DNA of 64,000 nt from Brucella daejeonensis (GTDB lineage Bacteria; Pseudomonadota; Alphaproteobacteria; Rhizobiales; Rhizobiaceae). The first letter of the stretch is position 1; the number at the start of each line of letters is the position of its first letter. Position numbers and translations under genes: made by a program. The DNA is taken from NCBI RefSeq assembly GCF_014199265.1, contig NZ_JACIJG010000007.1, positions 1 through 64,000 on the forward strand, written 5' to 3'. The notes beneath the pieces are model-generated. The model had not been told where the DNA came from. It saw only the letters and a list, made by a program, of their open reading frames with translations, and did not search any database. Shown here piece by piece: positions 1 through 9,266 of this stretch.

Positions 1-80
1 AAAAATGGCAAGAATTCCTCGAATGCTTTGTCGACGACCAGGAAGTCGTCGAACGTGTCAAGACATATTCCCCACGGTAA
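1..80 (+). CDS. 3' end of an unidentified gene (partial)
   Basis: From base 3 an open frame reads 25 codons, beginning KWQEFLECF and ending KTYSPR, with a TAA stop at 78-80. The acidic and hydrophobic mix looks like a normal protein C-terminus. It runs toward the minus-strand atpF, and a strong terminator hairpin lies between them, as expected for a real convergent gene end. I do not recognise the product. The rest lies outside the window, so identity and length cannot be judged. Confidence 0.5.
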   Translation, partial: KWQEFLECFVDDQEVVERVKTYSPR

Positions 81-144
81 CAATCGGGCGGTTACGAGCC
101 ATGCTGCAACATATTCGTCGAAATCAAATAAAATAGGCAAAGAA

Positions 145-173
145 AAACGCCGCCCTGTTCAGGAGCGGCGTTT
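145..173. terminator. Bidirectional terminator between the partial gene and atpF
   Basis: AAACGCCGC (145-153) pairs perfectly with GCGGCGTTT (165-173). The loop adds a further CCT/AGG pairing. The stem is A-rich on its left side, so the minus strand reads into a T run. It would end the atp operon leftward and probably the partial gene rightward. Confidence 0.85.
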
Positions 174-229
174 CATAAATTCCTTGGCGGATGGGGGCGG
201 ATCGGGTGTCTGCCCGCCCGACCGTCGAC

Positions 230-709
230 TCAGTTCAGGTTCGACTTGACCTGCGTCAGTGCATCCTTGAACAGGTTGCCGGCGAGTTTTGTGTCGACCT
301 TTTCGGCAACGATCTTGCCTGCGGCGGCAACCGCGAGATCGACAGCCGAAGCGCGCACCGCATTGATGGCATCGGTTTCAGCCGTTGCAATCTTCTGCTC
401 CGCGAGCTTGTTGCGGCGTGCAACATATTCTTCCGTCGCGCGCTTGGCATCTTCAAGGAGTGCCTTCGCTTCACGCTCGGCGGAAGCAACGATATCGCCC
501 GCTTCCTTCTCGGCTTCCTTACGCTTGCGATGATATTCGGCCAGCAGCTGCTGGGCTTCCTCGCGGAGCGTACGGGCTTCCTCGAGTTCCTTCTTGATGC
601 GGTCAGCGCGCTCGTCGAGCGAACGGCCGACCACTGCCGGAACCTTCAGATAGACAAGGATCGCCAGGAAAATAATAAGGCCAACAAATGCCCAGAATGT
701 ATTATCCAT
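230..709 (-). CDS. atpF: F0F1 ATP synthase subunit b
   Basis: Subunit b forms the peripheral stalk that links the membrane a subunit to the F1 head. The 159-residue protein starts MDNTFWAFVGLIIFLAIL, a single N-terminal membrane anchor at about residues 4-24. It continues as a long charged helix rich in E, K, R and A, typical of the stalk coiled coil. The frame stays open upstream to 778, but the ATG at 707-709 gives the family length and puts the anchor at the N-terminus. It is the last gene of the operon, 10 bases after the b' stop, and is followed by the hairpin at 145-173. Confidence 0.96.
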   Translation of the reverse strand: MDNTFWAFVGLIIFLAILVYLKVPAVVGRSLDERADRIKKELEEARTLREEAQQLLAEYHRKRKEAEKEAGDIVASAEREAKALLEDAKRATEEYVARRNKLAEQKIATAETDAINAVRASAVDLAVAAAGKIVAEKVDTKLAGNLFKDALTQVKSNLN

Positions 710-719
710 CGTGCTCTCC

Positions 720-1337
720 TCAGGCGTTCGCAGCCTTGACGGCGGCCGACACGGCAGCCTTGTCGGTCTTCGTGCCAAGAAGCTGCTCGACGATCTCTGC
801 CGTGGTTTCCTCGGCTATGGTGCCAACGTCGCTCATGGCCTTGGCCTTGATCGCGGCGATGCGTTCCTCGGCCTGCCTGAGCTTGCCTTCCAGAGCGGCT
901 TCGGCGGAAGCGCGTTCCGCATCTGCTTCGCCCTTGCCCTTCTCGCGGGCGGCTTCGGCGATCGAAGCGGCCTTGGTGCGGGCCTGGCTCAGCTCCTGCT
1001 CATAGGCAGCGATGGCGTTATCGGCATCCTGCTTGAGGCGGGCTGCCTGCTCAAGATCCTGGGCGATGCGGTCGCGGCGGGTTTCGATCACGCCGCCGAT
1101 GCGCGGCAGAACCACGCGCGACATGAACAGATAGAAAAGCCCGAACGTGATCGCCAGCCACAGAAGCTGCGAGGCGTAATGGGTGGAATCGAACGGAGGG
1201 AATACGCCGCTGCCGTGTCCGGCATCGTGCGCGACCCCGGTTTCGGTGTGCACAGCATCGGCTGCGCCGTGCTCGCCAGCAGCTGGTGCCGGTTGCGATT
1301 CGGTGGCGGTTTGGGCAAACGCCGTGGACACGAACAT
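720..1337 (-). CDS. atpG: F0F1 ATP synthase subunit b' (second b subunit)
   Basis: Photosynthetic bacteria and alphaproteobacteria carry a second b-type subunit that forms a b/b' heterodimer stalk. The 205-residue product has a long polar N-terminal region rich in His, Ala and Glu (about 1-45). A membrane helix follows at about 57-77 ([19 protein letters not shown]), then a long charged coiled coil. From memory it closely resembles Brucella b' proteins with scattered substitutions, which supports the clade call. It lies between atpE and atpF on the same strand. The gap before it (1338-1506) holds a hairpin repeat. The gene is also called atpF2 in some genomes. Confidence 0.95.
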   Translation of the reverse strand: MFVSTAFAQTATESQPAPAAGEHGAADAVHTETGVAHDAGHGSGVFPPFDSTHYASQLLWLAITFGLFYLFMSRVVLPRIGGVIETRRDRIAQDLEQAARLKQDADNAIAAYEQELSQARTKAASIAEAAREKGKGEADAERASAEAALEGKLRQAEERIAAIKAKAMSDVGTIAEETTAEIVEQLLGTKTDKAAVSAAVKAANA

Positions 1338-1440
1338 CCAGATTTCCCCTTTAATCCAGCCTGATCCCTTCCGATTGGACCCGGATCATGCCTTACTCAG
1401 ACGTCATATGCAAAGGCCAGCCGCATCTGCATTTCTTCAA

Positions 1441-1466
1441 GGAGCATGATTTTCGGATCATGCTCC
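1441..1466. repeat. Perfect GAGCATGAT hairpin between atpE and the b' gene
   Basis: GGAGCATGAT (1441-1450) pairs without mismatch to ATCATGCTCC (1457-1466) across a 6-base loop. The arms match the outer stem of the longer repeats at 19161-19209 and 48064-48114, so this is a minimal copy of that dispersed family. It sits just downstream of atpE within the operon, where it could protect the atpE message or reduce read-through. Confidence 0.85.
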
Positions 1467-1506
1467 CAAAGCTGCTTCGCGGCAGGCCAGTTCCTGCAAC
1501 CGTTGA

Positions 1507-1734
1507 TTAGACGGCGAAGAGGAGCAGAAGCGCGATGAGCAGCGAGAAGATGCCCAGAGCTTCCGTAACGGCGAAACCGAACACCAGACGGCCGAACTGG
1601 CTGTCGGCAGCGGACGGATTGCGCAGAGCGCCGGAGAGGTATTGGCCGAAGATATTGCCGAGGCCGAGAGCCGTACCGGCCATACCGAAACAGGCGAGAC
1701 CGGCGCCGATGTACTTTGCTGCTTCCGCTTCCAT
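1507..1734 (-). CDS. atpE: F0F1 ATP synthase subunit c
   Basis: Subunit c is the proteolipid that forms the proton-driven rotor ring in the inner membrane. The 75-residue protein has two hydrophobic helices (about 8-33 and 50-73) joined by a polar loop with the ARNPSA-like signature ([13 protein letters not shown]). The proton-carrying carboxylate is the Glu in [13 protein letters not shown], near residue 58. Length and layout match other Rhizobiales c subunits. It lies between atpB and b' on the minus strand. Confidence 0.97.
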   Translation of the reverse strand: MEAEAAKYIGAGLACFGMAGTALGLGNIFGQYLSGALRNPSAADSQFGRLVFGFAVTEALGIFSLLIALLLLFAV

Positions 1735-1800
1735 GTTAAGCTCCTTCTGGATTGAAATAAGCGCGGATTTCAGTTCTGGCGGTCGCCCGCCGGTTTGAAC

Positions 1801-2550
1801 TCAGTGTCCCGGATGTACTGCGTCGTTGATGTACATGCAGGTGAGAACGGTAAACACGTAGGCCTGGAGGAAGGCTACGAGGAATTCGAGCGCGGTGATC
1901 GCAACCGTCATGATGAGCGGAAGGACAGCGCCGCCGATGCCGATCGGGCCGAGAGCGGCCAGCGAGACGACGAAACCGGCGAAAACCTTGAGCGTGATGT
2001 GGCCTGCGAGCATGTTCGCGAAAAGACGAACGGAGAGGCTGATCGGACGCGAAAGGAACGAGATGATTTCAATGGCGACGACCAGCGGGACGATGATGCC
2101 CGGAACGCCGCTCGGCACGAAGAGCTTGAGGAAGCCGAAGCCGTGCTTGAAGAAACCGTAGATGATGACCGTGCAGATGACCAGCAGCGCCAGCGCGAAG
2201 GTCACGATGATCTGGCTGGTGACCGTATAGAAATACGGGAACAGGCCGATAAAATTGGCAACCAGCACGAACATGAATATGGAGAAGACGAAGGGGAAGA
2301 ACTTCATGCCCTTCGATCCCGCCGAATCCCTGAGGCTGGTCGCCACGAATTCATAGGCCATTTCCGAAACCGACTGTAGACGGGTCGGGATCAGACCGCG
2401 ACCTGACGAAGTCAGATAAAGAAAGCCCGAAGCGACAACGACGGTTGCGACCATGAAGGCCGAAACGTTCGTGAACGAGAGGTCCACACCGCCTACATCG
2501 ATGGGAATCCATCGGGAAACCTGGAACTGATGGATCGGATCGTTCGCCAC
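1801..2550 (-). CDS. atpB: F0F1 ATP synthase subunit a
   Basis: Subunit a is the static membrane partner of the c ring and forms the proton half-channels. The 249-residue protein begins [14 protein letters not shown] from a GTG codon (2548-2550). The frame is open for 25 more codons upstream, but those fall in a 20-bp tandem repeat and are unlike the family. A GAGG ribosome site lies just upstream of the GTG. The conserved Arg of helix 4 is visible in [14 protein letters not shown]. Several hydrophobic helices fill the protein, ending in INDAVHPGH. Confidence 0.95.
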   Translation of the reverse strand: MANDPIHQFQVSRWIPIDVGGVDLSFTNVSAFMVATVVVASGFLYLTSSGRGLIPTRLQSVSEMAYEFVATSLRDSAGSKGMKFFPFVFSIFMFVLVANFIGLFPYFYTVTSQIIVTFALALLVICTVIIYGFFKHGFGFLKLFVPSGVPGIIVPLVVAIEIISFLSRPISLSVRLFANMLAGHITLKVFAGFVVSLAALGPIGIGGAVLPLIMTVAITALEFLVAFLQAYVFTVLTCMYINDAVHPGH

Positions 2551-2570
2551 CTTAACCTCGCCTGTCTTAC

Positions 2571-2630
2571 CTGCCCGAAGGCAATTTGGCCTGCCCGAAG
2601 GCAATTTCTGCTTACCCGAAAGCAATTTGT
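2571..2630. repeat. Three tandem 20-bp repeats between atpI and atpB
   Basis: Three adjacent 20-base units begin at 2571, 2591 and 2611. Units one and two share their first 17 bases (CTGCCCGAAGGCAATTT). The third differs at a few positions. The array ends 20 bases before the GTG start of atpB, inside the operon. It is a candidate variable-number repeat in the atpB leader. Confidence 0.85.
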
Positions 2631-2718
2631 CCCGCCCAGAGGCGTTTCAATCTCTCGGGCACATGGCCCATTTATTCACTTACACTTGAACGAACTTTAT
2701 TGTGAAGCCCGTCAGGCG

Positions 2719-3117
2719 CTATTTCTTGCCGTCCTTTTCCGCGCTAGACTTAATATTGCCCTGTTCGGCAACATAACCTGCGGAACGAAGTACATTGAGG
2801 ACGCCTGCCCCGAAGCCCAGAAGGAGGAATACGATCAATCCCCAGGGCGACGTACCGGCGACACGATCGATGAACCAGCCCAGAACCGCACCGACCACGA
2901 CCCCCGCGATGAACTCGCTGGAAATCTTCATGGCCTGCGCGACCGAACTTGCAGTCTCCGATCGCTCCTCTTCGGAAGCCGGCTGCCTGAGAACGCCCTT
3001 TTTGGCCAGTTCGGCCTCCAGACGGTTCAAACGCTGATCCAGCTCCCCGGAACCGGGTTCGTTCTTCGCATCCTTGATCGCACCGGATGGCTTTCCGGGC
3101 TCGGCCCTGCGCGCCAT
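2719..3117 (-). CDS. atpI: ATP synthase assembly/accessory protein AtpI
   Basis: AtpI is a small membrane protein encoded first in many atp operons; it is linked to c-ring assembly and cation supply. This 132-residue form has a polar N-terminal half (about 1-60), then two membrane helices (about 67-88 and 93-113, the second containing WGLIVFLLLGFGAGVLNV) and a charged tail. The N-terminus is longer than the enterobacterial form but usual for Rhizobiales. It is the first gene of the operon, about 50 bases downstream of a promoter at 3176-3204. Confidence 0.92.
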   Translation of the reverse strand: MARRAEPGKPSGAIKDAKNEPGSGELDQRLNRLEAELAKKGVLRQPASEEERSETASSVAQAMKISSEFIAGVVVGAVLGWFIDRVAGTSPWGLIVFLLLGFGAGVLNVLRSAGYVAEQGNIKSSAEKDGKK

Positions 3118-3175
3118 TGGCAGCTCCTTTTTTCAAGAAATGCGAGGATTCCAATCCCATTTCCAAGTTGCGCGC

Positions 3176-3204
3176 AACATATTGACACGCCGCCCGCTAG
3201 TCAA
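3176..3204 (-). promoter_or_regulatory. Likely housekeeping promoter of the atp operon
   Basis: On the minus strand TTGACT (3199-3204) and TATGTT (3176-3181) are separated by exactly 17 bases. This is a near-consensus sigma-70 pair pointing at atpI. Transcription would begin near 3169, leaving a leader of about 50 bases. Confidence 0.7.
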
Positions 3205-3450
3205 GGCAGTGCAGGCATTGCTCCAAAAGGTTTTTTAATCAGTAAAAACAATCATTTAGATCGTGGTGCGACTCATTTTCCAACCAAAGGCTCACATTCG
3301 TCGCACGATCCGCCGGAAAAACGGAATCGATTTCATGCAAAGCGGGATGTGTCAGCATGAAGGCCGAACACTACAAATATGCCTGTCCGGGTATTTAGTC
3401 TGCTGACAAAAACGTGATCCCGTCTCCCGCGATATCGTCGCGGGCGCGGA
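3205..3450. other. Non-coding gap upstream of the atp promoter
   Basis: Nothing coding is convincing here. The stretch carries several A/T-rich tracts around 3230-3260 and separates the hydrolase stop from the atp promoter. Both genes are on the minus strand, so it may hold the hydrolase terminator, but I see no strong hairpin with a T run. Confidence 0.5.
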
Positions 3451-4752
3451 TCAGCTCCAGCCGCCGCCATAGGTGCGATAGAAGACGTGAAGGCCGATTT
3501 TCGTCACCTTCTTCATGGTCGGCGCCCAGAAAGGCCGGACATAGGTCGCGTGATAGTGGGTCGCCGACCCCACGTCGGGCAACCAGATCTGGCCTGCGGA
3601 GACGGTCTTCGCCACCTGCTGCGCCATACGCCATTGCGGCATCTCGGTCACCCGGTGCTTCTGCCCGTCGCAGGCGAAGGAAAACTGGCAGGCATTGAGC
3701 CAGTCGCGATTCTGGTAGACCACGCCGCAAATGGTGCCCGGATAGGCGGGATTGCGAACGCGGTTGAGCACGACCTGCGCGACAGCCACCTGCCCCTTCA
3801 CCTTTTCGCCGCGCGCTTCGTAATAGACGGCTTCGGCGAGGCATTTCTGTTCACGCTTGCCAAAGGCTGAAGGGGGCAGAGGGGTCGCCGCCCATTCATG
3901 GTCCTTCTTGCCGATGGGCGGCACGAAACGGCCCTCGGCGGGATCGGGCTTCAGGATGCTCTCGAACGGCGAGGTCTTGCCGTAATCGGGCGCGGCAGGC
4001 GCATAACCAAGGGCCAGCGCGTCCGGCTGGTCATTGGTTATGAGCCTGGCCAACTGAACCGGCATTTCGGGGCGCGGCTTCGGCGGCTTCACCGCATGGA
4101 AAGCCATGGTGATTTCGACTTCCTTGCCTTCCAGCTTTCTGGTGAAGGCCAGTTTCGCGTCCACCTTTTCCGGCGGACGCGTGATCATGCTGATCTTGTC
4201 GAACATGCTGCCTGCCGTGAAGGCCTTGGCGGGAGCCCTGGGCTTGACGGAGACGAGACGGCCGGTCTTGTCGGCGCGATTGATCCGGTTTTCGTCGGGG
4301 TTCGGATCGTCAACGCCAAGCTTGGCCGTCTTCCTGCTGCCCGAAAGTGCGACGCGACCGATGCCCGGCACCTCGATGCCGTTGGTGGCGATGCTGCCCG
4401 TGACCGTCGTCGCATCCACGAAGGGCATTTCGGCCTGATGGACAGAGCCTACAGGGGCCTTGGCGACATAGGCCGTCCAGCGATGAGTACCGAGATCGGC
4501 GGAAGGCACGAGGCTCGCCATATCCTGCAAGGCAATCGCATTGGAATTCAACAGATAGGCCATAACCGCCAGAACCAGCGGTATCAGACGATGGGGCTTT
4601 TGAACCGGCTGGCGCGCCTTTGCCCGCACGGCGTAATAGCGTCCGTCCTCCGGGCAATAGCCCGTGACCGGATAGTGCCACACCGGCTCGGCAGCGGCCT
4701 TGCGTCGGCCAAACAGCGCTCGTAATGATACAAGACGCACCGTGAACTCCAC
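3451..4752 (-). CDS. SleB-type cell wall hydrolase with single N-terminal membrane helix
   Basis: The C-terminal part (about residues 305-425) matches the hydrolase_2/SleB family, lytic enzymes that cut peptidoglycan glycan strands. It contains CLAEAVYYEARGEKVKGQ, the typical opening with the likely catalytic Glu, and later NRDWLNACQFSFACDGQ. One membrane helix lies near residues 55-75 (LIPLVLAVMAYLLNSN), so the enzyme domain should face the periplasm after a long linker. The start is uncertain: the first codon is GTG at 4752 and another GTG follows at 4740. At 433 residues it is much longer than spore SleB, mostly because of the linker. A role in growth or division is inferred. Confidence 0.85.
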   Translation of the reverse strand: MEFTVRLVSLRALFGRRKAAAEPVWHYPVTGYCPEDGRYYAVRAKARQPVQKPHRLIPLVLAVMAYLLNSNAIALQDMASLVPSADLGTHRWTAYVAKAPVGSVHQAEMPFVDATTVTGSIATNGIEVPGIGRVALSGSRKTAKLGVDDPNPDENRINRADKTGRLVSVKPRAPAKAFTAGSMFDKISMITRPPEKVDAKLAFTRKLEGKEVEITMAFHAVKPPKPRPEMPVQLARLITNDQPDALALGYAPAAPDYGKTSPFESILKPDPAEGRFVPPIGKKDHEWAATPLPPSAFGKREQKCLAEAVYYEARGEKVKGQVAVAQVVLNRVRNPAYPGTICGVVYQNRDWLNACQFSFACDGQKHRVTEMPQWRMAQQVAKTVSAGQIWLPDVGSATHYHATYVRPFWAPTMKKVTKIGLHVFYRTYGGGWS

Positions 4753-4994
4753 TCAAACTGACTTAACTGATGTCGGCGATAATGGAGTATTAACCTTGAT
4801 GTATGGTTAACAGATATTTGTTTACTAATTGAAAATATTGATTAATTTAGGATTAATACATTGCGCGCCGCCTTGTTTTCGTTGCGGTTTTGGCGTGACC
4901 TGCAAAGGCGCGTCCTGAAAATCCCTTTCCCTGAATGTTTTACGATCTATGTTCGGTGTTGAACGAACAGGCTAACGGGCACGGAGGAAAACCC

Positions 4995-5408
4995 ATGCAA
5001 CGCTTTCTGGTTCATGCCGCAGCGCTGCTGCTTGGATCGACGCTGTCGCTTTCTACGGCGCAAGCCGACGACTGCCAGAACGTCAGCGGCTCGCAGGCCG
5101 ATCTCAATAGCTGCTATGGCAACCAGCTCAAGACATCAGATGGTGAACTGAACAAGCTCTATAAGGAACTTGAACGGCGGGCGGACGATGCGGAACTGAA
5201 GCAGAGCCTCGTCAAATCGCAGCGCGCCTGGATCGCCTATCGCGACGCGGAATGCGACATGCAGACCATCGGCGGCGGCAGCATTGCCGGCATGTCGCGC
5301 GCGATCTGCCTGTCCGGCCTGACCATGCAGCGCATCGACGATTTCAAGCGCTATCTGAAATGCGAGGAAGGCGACAGCAATTGTCCCTTCCCTTCCGCCG
5401 GCAACTGA
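4995..5408 (+). CDS. Secreted LprI/DUF1311 family protein
   Basis: This 137-residue protein has a clear signal peptide (MQRFLVHAAALLLGSTLSLS, cleavage likely after AQA). It carries the DUF1311 pattern: paired cysteines, LNKLYKELERRADDAELKQSLVKSQ, then RAWIAYRDAECDM. The family includes mycobacterial LprI, reported as a lysozyme inhibitor. The function here is inferred only from that similarity. The ATG at 4995 follows a good GGAGG (4983-4987); the frame extends upstream but without a signal peptide. A small CCGGCC/GGCCGG hairpin at 5429-5445 follows the gene and may act as a weak terminator. Confidence 0.85.
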   Translation: MQRFLVHAAALLLGSTLSLSTAQADDCQNVSGSQADLNSCYGNQLKTSDGELNKLYKELERRADDAELKQSLVKSQRAWIAYRDAECDMQTIGGGSIAGMSRAICLSGLTMQRIDDFKRYLKCEEGDSNCPFPSAGN

Positions 5409-5448
5409 CCGCCATCGTTTTCGGGGGACCGGCCTGTCTGGCCGGACG

Positions 5449-6768
5449 TTACCATCTTACCGCCCAGCGTTCGATATTCGCGTCCTGCCCGATGAGCGCG
5501 AGGCCGTTGGCAATGGAATCGAACTGGTTCGAGCTTGTCACCATGGCGCCGGAAAAGCTCTCTTCAAAGACGGTGCGGATCACCGGCACGAAGGATGTGC
5601 CGCCGGTCAGGAAGACGCGGTCGATGCCCGCGAAATCGAGACCGGCCTTTTCCACCGCCTGTTCGACCGACTGCTCGATCTGGCGCACATCGCCCCCGAT
5701 CCAGTTTTCGAAATCGTTGCGCGTGATGTCCGCGCGGATTTCGAAACCATCGGCCTTGAAATGCAATTCCGACAGGCGTTGCGAGGAAAGCTTCACCTTC
5801 AGGTCCGATACGGCGCGGTAGATTTCGTAACCGTAATCGTTCTCGATCAGATGGATAAAATGTTCGAGCGGTCCGGGATCGACGGCCTGCCGGGCCAGTT
5901 CGTCGAGTTCGCGGATCGTCGCGGGCGAGTTCATCAGGAACAGTGTGTTCCAGCGCGCGAAATTCGCATAATAATGGTTCGGCATGGTCAGCCGCTTGCC
6001 GAAGGATTTGTATTCGCTGCCCTTGCCGAGCAGCGGAGAGACGGCATTGTCGATGATGCGGTAGTCGAAGGTGTCCCCGGCAACGCCGAGGCCGGTCTGG
6101 CTGAGCGGCGTGAAGGACAGGCCGTCCTTGCCGACCTCGAAACGCACGATGGAAAAATCGCTCGTGCCGCCGCCGAAGTCGGCGACCAGCACGGTGGAGT
6201 CGCTTTTCAGTTCCTGCGCATAGAAATAGGCCGCCGCCACTGGCTCGTAGACATAATGAATATCGGTGAAGCCGAAGGCGCGGAACGCCTTTTCATAGCG
6301 CTGCATGGCCAGAGCCTCGTCCGGCGAGGAACCGGCGAAGATGACCGGACGGCCGATGACCACGCGATTGCCCCTGGGCGGCATCCGGTCGCCGAGCCGG
6401 GCGGCGACGCTTTCAAGGAAGGTATTCAGGATGTCCTCGAACTTGAAGCGCTTGCCGAAGACCGGCGTGTCGGTGAAGGACTTGCTGGCGGCAAAGGTCT
6501 TGAAGGATTGCAGCATACGCGTCGAATGCGGTGCATTGACGAAGGCGTCCATGGCCCACGGCCCGCTTTCCACCGTGCGCTCGCCGGTCTCGCGATCCTG
6601 CCAGAAGCAGAGGATCGAACGATAGCCGGTAATGTCGATGCCATCCTTCGGAACGCTCAGGACGGCGGTCGTGCCGTCCGGCGAGGCCACGGAAATAACC
6701 GTGTTGGTGGTGCCGAAGTCTATTCCTAGCGTCACGCCGTCAAAGCGGCTCTGGTCAGCCTTCGTCAT
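5449..6768 (-). CDS. Hsp70/actin-fold ATPase of the YegD type (no substrate-binding domain)
   Basis: The protein has the Hsp70 nucleotide-binding signatures: GIDFGTTNTVISV near the N-terminus, VADFGGGTSDFSIVRF in the middle and VFLTGGTSFVPVIRTVFE near residue 385. At 439 residues it covers only the ATPase fold plus family inserts. It lacks the beta-sandwich and lid that DnaK uses to bind clients. E. coli YegD has the same design and no firm function. The ATG at 6768 follows an AAGGTG ribosome site. A run of eight C (minus strand) lies about 30 bases upstream. It follows der, but a terminator separates the two. Confidence 0.88.
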   Translation of the reverse strand: MTKADQSRFDGVTLGIDFGTTNTVISVASPDGTTAVLSVPKDGIDITGYRSILCFWQDRETGERTVESGPWAMDAFVNAPHSTRMLQSFKTFAASKSFTDTPVFGKRFKFEDILNTFLESVAARLGDRMPPRGNRVVIGRPVIFAGSSPDEALAMQRYEKAFRAFGFTDIHYVYEPVAAAYFYAQELKSDSTVLVADFGGGTSDFSIVRFEVGKDGLSFTPLSQTGLGVAGDTFDYRIIDNAVSPLLGKGSEYKSFGKRLTMPNHYYANFARWNTLFLMNSPATIRELDELARQAVDPGPLEHFIHLIENDYGYEIYRAVSDLKVKLSSQRLSELHFKADGFEIRADITRNDFENWIGGDVRQIEQSVEQAVEKAGLDFAGIDRVFLTGGTSFVPVIRTVFEESFSGAMVTSSNQFDSIANGLALIGQDANIERWAVRW

Positions 6769-6870
6769 TGCAGCACCTTGTCCATGAAAAATTTTTTGGG
6801 GGGGGTGAGAAATTCGGGGAGGCGGCGACGTAGCAGACCGAACCGTTTTCTTCAACAGAGGATGATGAAA

Positions 6871-6894
6871 AAAGCCCGGATCGCTCCGGGCTTT
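6871..6894 (-). terminator. Rho-independent terminator after der
   Basis: AAAGCCCGGA (6871-6880) pairs perfectly with TCCGGGCTTT (6885-6894) around a four-base loop. On the minus strand the stem is followed by a T-rich run. It begins three bases past the der stop codon. Confidence 0.92.
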
Positions 6895-6897
6895 GTC

Positions 6898-8349
6898 CTA
6901 TCTCTTCTTTTTCGCCCGCCCTGCGAACGGATTGTCCGAGGTGCGAAGCGACAGCCTGATCGGCACGCCCGGCATGTCGAAGGTTTCGCGCAGGCCGTTG
7001 ATCAGATAACGCACATAGGATTGCGGCATCGCATCGGGGCGCGAGCAGGACACGACGAAGCCCGGCGGGCGCGTCTTGACCTGCGTCATATACTTCACCT
7101 TCAGGCGACGACCGGAAACCGCCGGTGGCGGCTGATGCGCGATGACGCCTTCCAGCCAGCGGTTGAGGCGGCCTGTCGAGATGCGGCGGTTCCAGATTTC
7201 ATGGGTCTTGACGACATTCTCCATGAGCTTGTCGATGCCCTGCCCGCGCTCGCCGGAAATCGGCACGGCGCGCAAGCCCCGCACCTGCGGCAGCAGGCGC
7301 GCCGTCTTCTCGTAGAGATCGGCCAGAACCATCTGCCGGTCCTCGATCAGATCCCACTTGTTGAAAGCGATGATCGGCGCGCGGCCCTCGCGGATGATGA
7401 GGTCGGCGATCTGCAAGTCCTGCTTTTCGAACGGGATCGTCGCGTCGAGCACGATGATGACCACTTCGGCGAAGCGAATGGCGCGCAGGCCATCGGCGAC
7501 GGAAAGCTTTTCCAGCTTTTCCTGTACCCGCGATTTGCGGCGCATCCCCGCCGTGTCGAACAGCTTGATCCTGCGGCCATGCCATTCCCAATCGACGGAA
7601 ATGGAATCGCGCGTGATGCCCGCTTCCGGTCCGGTCAAAAGGCGGTCTTCGCCCAGCATCGTATTGATCAGCGTGGACTTGCCCGCATTCGGACGCCCGA
7701 CGATGGCGATCCTGAGCGGCTTGGTGGCGTCATAGGCCGGAATTTCTTCCGCGTCCGGGTCCTCGATATCGTCACCGACCAGCGCGCCGACAGTGGCGGG
7801 CGTGAAAGCCTCGCTCTCGGCTTCCTCCTGCTTTTCGTCGGCGAAGGCACGTTCTTCACCCAGAAGCTCGACAATCGCGTCACGCAGATCGGGCATACCC
7901 TGGCCGTGTTCGGCGGAAATCGGACACGGCTCGCCGAGGCCGAGCTGGAACGCGTCGTACATGCCCGCTTCCGCGCCGCGCGCTTCCGCCTTGTTGGCGA
8001 CCAGAACCACCGGCCTGCCGGAACGGCGCACGACTTCGGCAAAGGTGCTGTCGGCCGGCGTGATGCCGGCCTTGGCGTCGATGATGAACAGGATGACGTC
8101 GGCTTCCTCGATGGCGGCCTCGGTCTGGGCGCGCATACGCGCCTCCAGACTATCGTTGGCAGCCTCTTCGAGACCGGCCGTGTCGATCACCTGGAATTTC
8201 AGATCGTAGAGCCTGGCATCGTGAATGCGCCGGTCGCGCGTGACGCCCGGCAGATCGTCCACCAGCGCCAGCTTGCGGCCGACAAGGCGATTGAACAGCG
8301 TGGACTTGCCGACATTGGGACGCCCGACGATGGCGATTGTGAAACCCAT
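6898..8349 (-). CDS. der: Ribosome assembly GTPase Der (EngA)
   Basis: Der is an essential GTPase with two tandem G domains that acts in late 50S subunit assembly. The 483-residue protein shows a first P-loop [12 protein letters not shown] (residues 8-19) and a second [12 protein letters not shown] near 212. DTAG motifs follow each (DTAGLEE, DTAGMRR), and NKWD marks the second domain. The C-terminal KH-like domain includes [20 protein letters not shown]. An acidic linker of about 40 residues joins the G domains, as in other alphaproteobacteria. It lies 44 bases after the TPR protein gene, probably one operon. Confidence 0.98.
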   Translation of the reverse strand: MGFTIAIVGRPNVGKSTLFNRLVGRKLALVDDLPGVTRDRRIHDARLYDLKFQVIDTAGLEEAANDSLEARMRAQTEAAIEEADVILFIIDAKAGITPADSTFAEVVRRSGRPVVLVANKAEARGAEAGMYDAFQLGLGEPCPISAEHGQGMPDLRDAIVELLGEERAFADEKQEEAESEAFTPATVGALVGDDIEDPDAEEIPAYDATKPLRIAIVGRPNAGKSTLINTMLGEDRLLTGPEAGITRDSISVDWEWHGRRIKLFDTAGMRRKSRVQEKLEKLSVADGLRAIRFAEVVIIVLDATIPFEKQDLQIADLIIREGRAPIIAFNKWDLIEDRQMVLADLYEKTARLLPQVRGLRAVPISGERGQGIDKLMENVVKTHEIWNRRISTGRLNRWLEGVIAHQPPPAVSGRRLKVKYMTQVKTRPPGFVVSCSRPDAMPQSYVRYLINGLRETFDMPGVPIRLSLRTSDNPFAGRAKKKR

Positions 8350-8393
8350 GGGAGAGGATGACTCCAGAAACCGAAAATTGTTTATGTATTTGT

Positions 8394-9077
8394 TTATGTA
8401 TTCTGCGCGTCGGGCACCTTGACGCCCGCGCCGCGCATCAGATCGAGCATCGTATTGGCACGCTGGCGGATATTGGCAGGAGCCAGGCTGTCATTGGCGA
8501 TCTGCTGGAACAGCTTGACGGCATCGTCGAAGCGTTCCGCCTTCCAGGCTGCAAGCCCCAGCGCTTCCCGCGCGCTTGAGCGCATCGGATAGCCATCGGC
8601 CGAAAGCGTCTCTACACGCTTGGCGACATCGTCATAAGACCCGCTGTCGACAAGCAGATAGCCCGCGCGCAGACGCGCCACATCGCGCAGCGGCGCAGGC
8701 ACGGCATTATCTGCCGCAACGTCGTCGAACGCCTTTACGGCGCCCGCCGCATCGCCCTTTTCCGCGATGACCGAGGCGGCGCGAAGGCGCGCCAGAACCG
8801 GATAGGAACCATAGCCGGTCTTTTCCAGATCGTCGAGCGCGGCGAGCGCCTCGTCGTTCTTGCCGGCAGAGGCGAGATCGAGCGCAGCCAGGAACTTGTC
8901 GCCGGAAGCGGAAGCCTTGCTGTCGACCCAGTGCTGATAGCCGACCCAGCCAGCCGTTCCCAGAACGACAGCCACGGCGGCACCGATGACGACCGGGCCG
9001 AAATTCTTCCAGACCTGCTTCGCCCGTTCCGAACGGAGTTCCTCGTTTACCTCGCGAATGAAACTGTCGTCTGCCAT
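8394..9077 (-). CDS. Membrane-anchored tetratricopeptide-like protein (YfgM-like)
   Basis: The 227-residue protein begins with a cytosolic segment, [18 protein letters not shown]. One membrane helix follows (about residues 27-46, [20 protein letters not shown]), then a helical repeat region rich in Ala and Leu ([20 protein letters not shown] and similar). This is the architecture of YfgM, which sits beside der in many proteobacteria and is associated with the Sec translocon and periplasmic chaperones. The gene pair order is the same here, although the BamB gene usual next to it is absent. The function is inferred from that context. Confidence 0.85.
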   Translation of the reverse strand: MADDSFIREVNEELRSERAKQVWKNFGPVVIGAAVAVVLGTAGWVGYQHWVDSKASASGDKFLAALDLASAGKNDEALAALDDLEKTGYGSYPVLARLRAASVIAEKGDAAGAVKAFDDVAADNAVPAPLRDVARLRAGYLLVDSGSYDDVAKRVETLSADGYPMRSSAREALGLAAWKAERFDDAVKLFQQIANDSLAPANIRQRANTMLDLMRGAGVKVPDAQNT

Positions 9078-9266
9078 GGACCTGCCATCGTTCTTGAATC
9101 TGGTTTACGAAATAGATGTTCTGGCGCTTTTAGTCGGAATTGTCGCCATATGTAAGACCCGTCCGCGAAATAAGCGTTCCCAGCCGTCATAAAGTCGATT
9201 TCCGTCCGATCTCCGCCATATTCAGCAGCTACGGACAATCATCCTCCCGCCCGGTACCTGATTTTC

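Noticed and set aside
28-249. 73-codon plus-strand frame over the left edge
   Set aside because: It runs through the terminator at 145-173 and overlaps the more protein-like frame ending at 80; it shows no family pattern.
6778-8361. 527-codon plus-strand frame opposite der
   Set aside because: Antisense shadow of a conserved GTPase; the translation has no domains and is rich in Arg, His and Asp.
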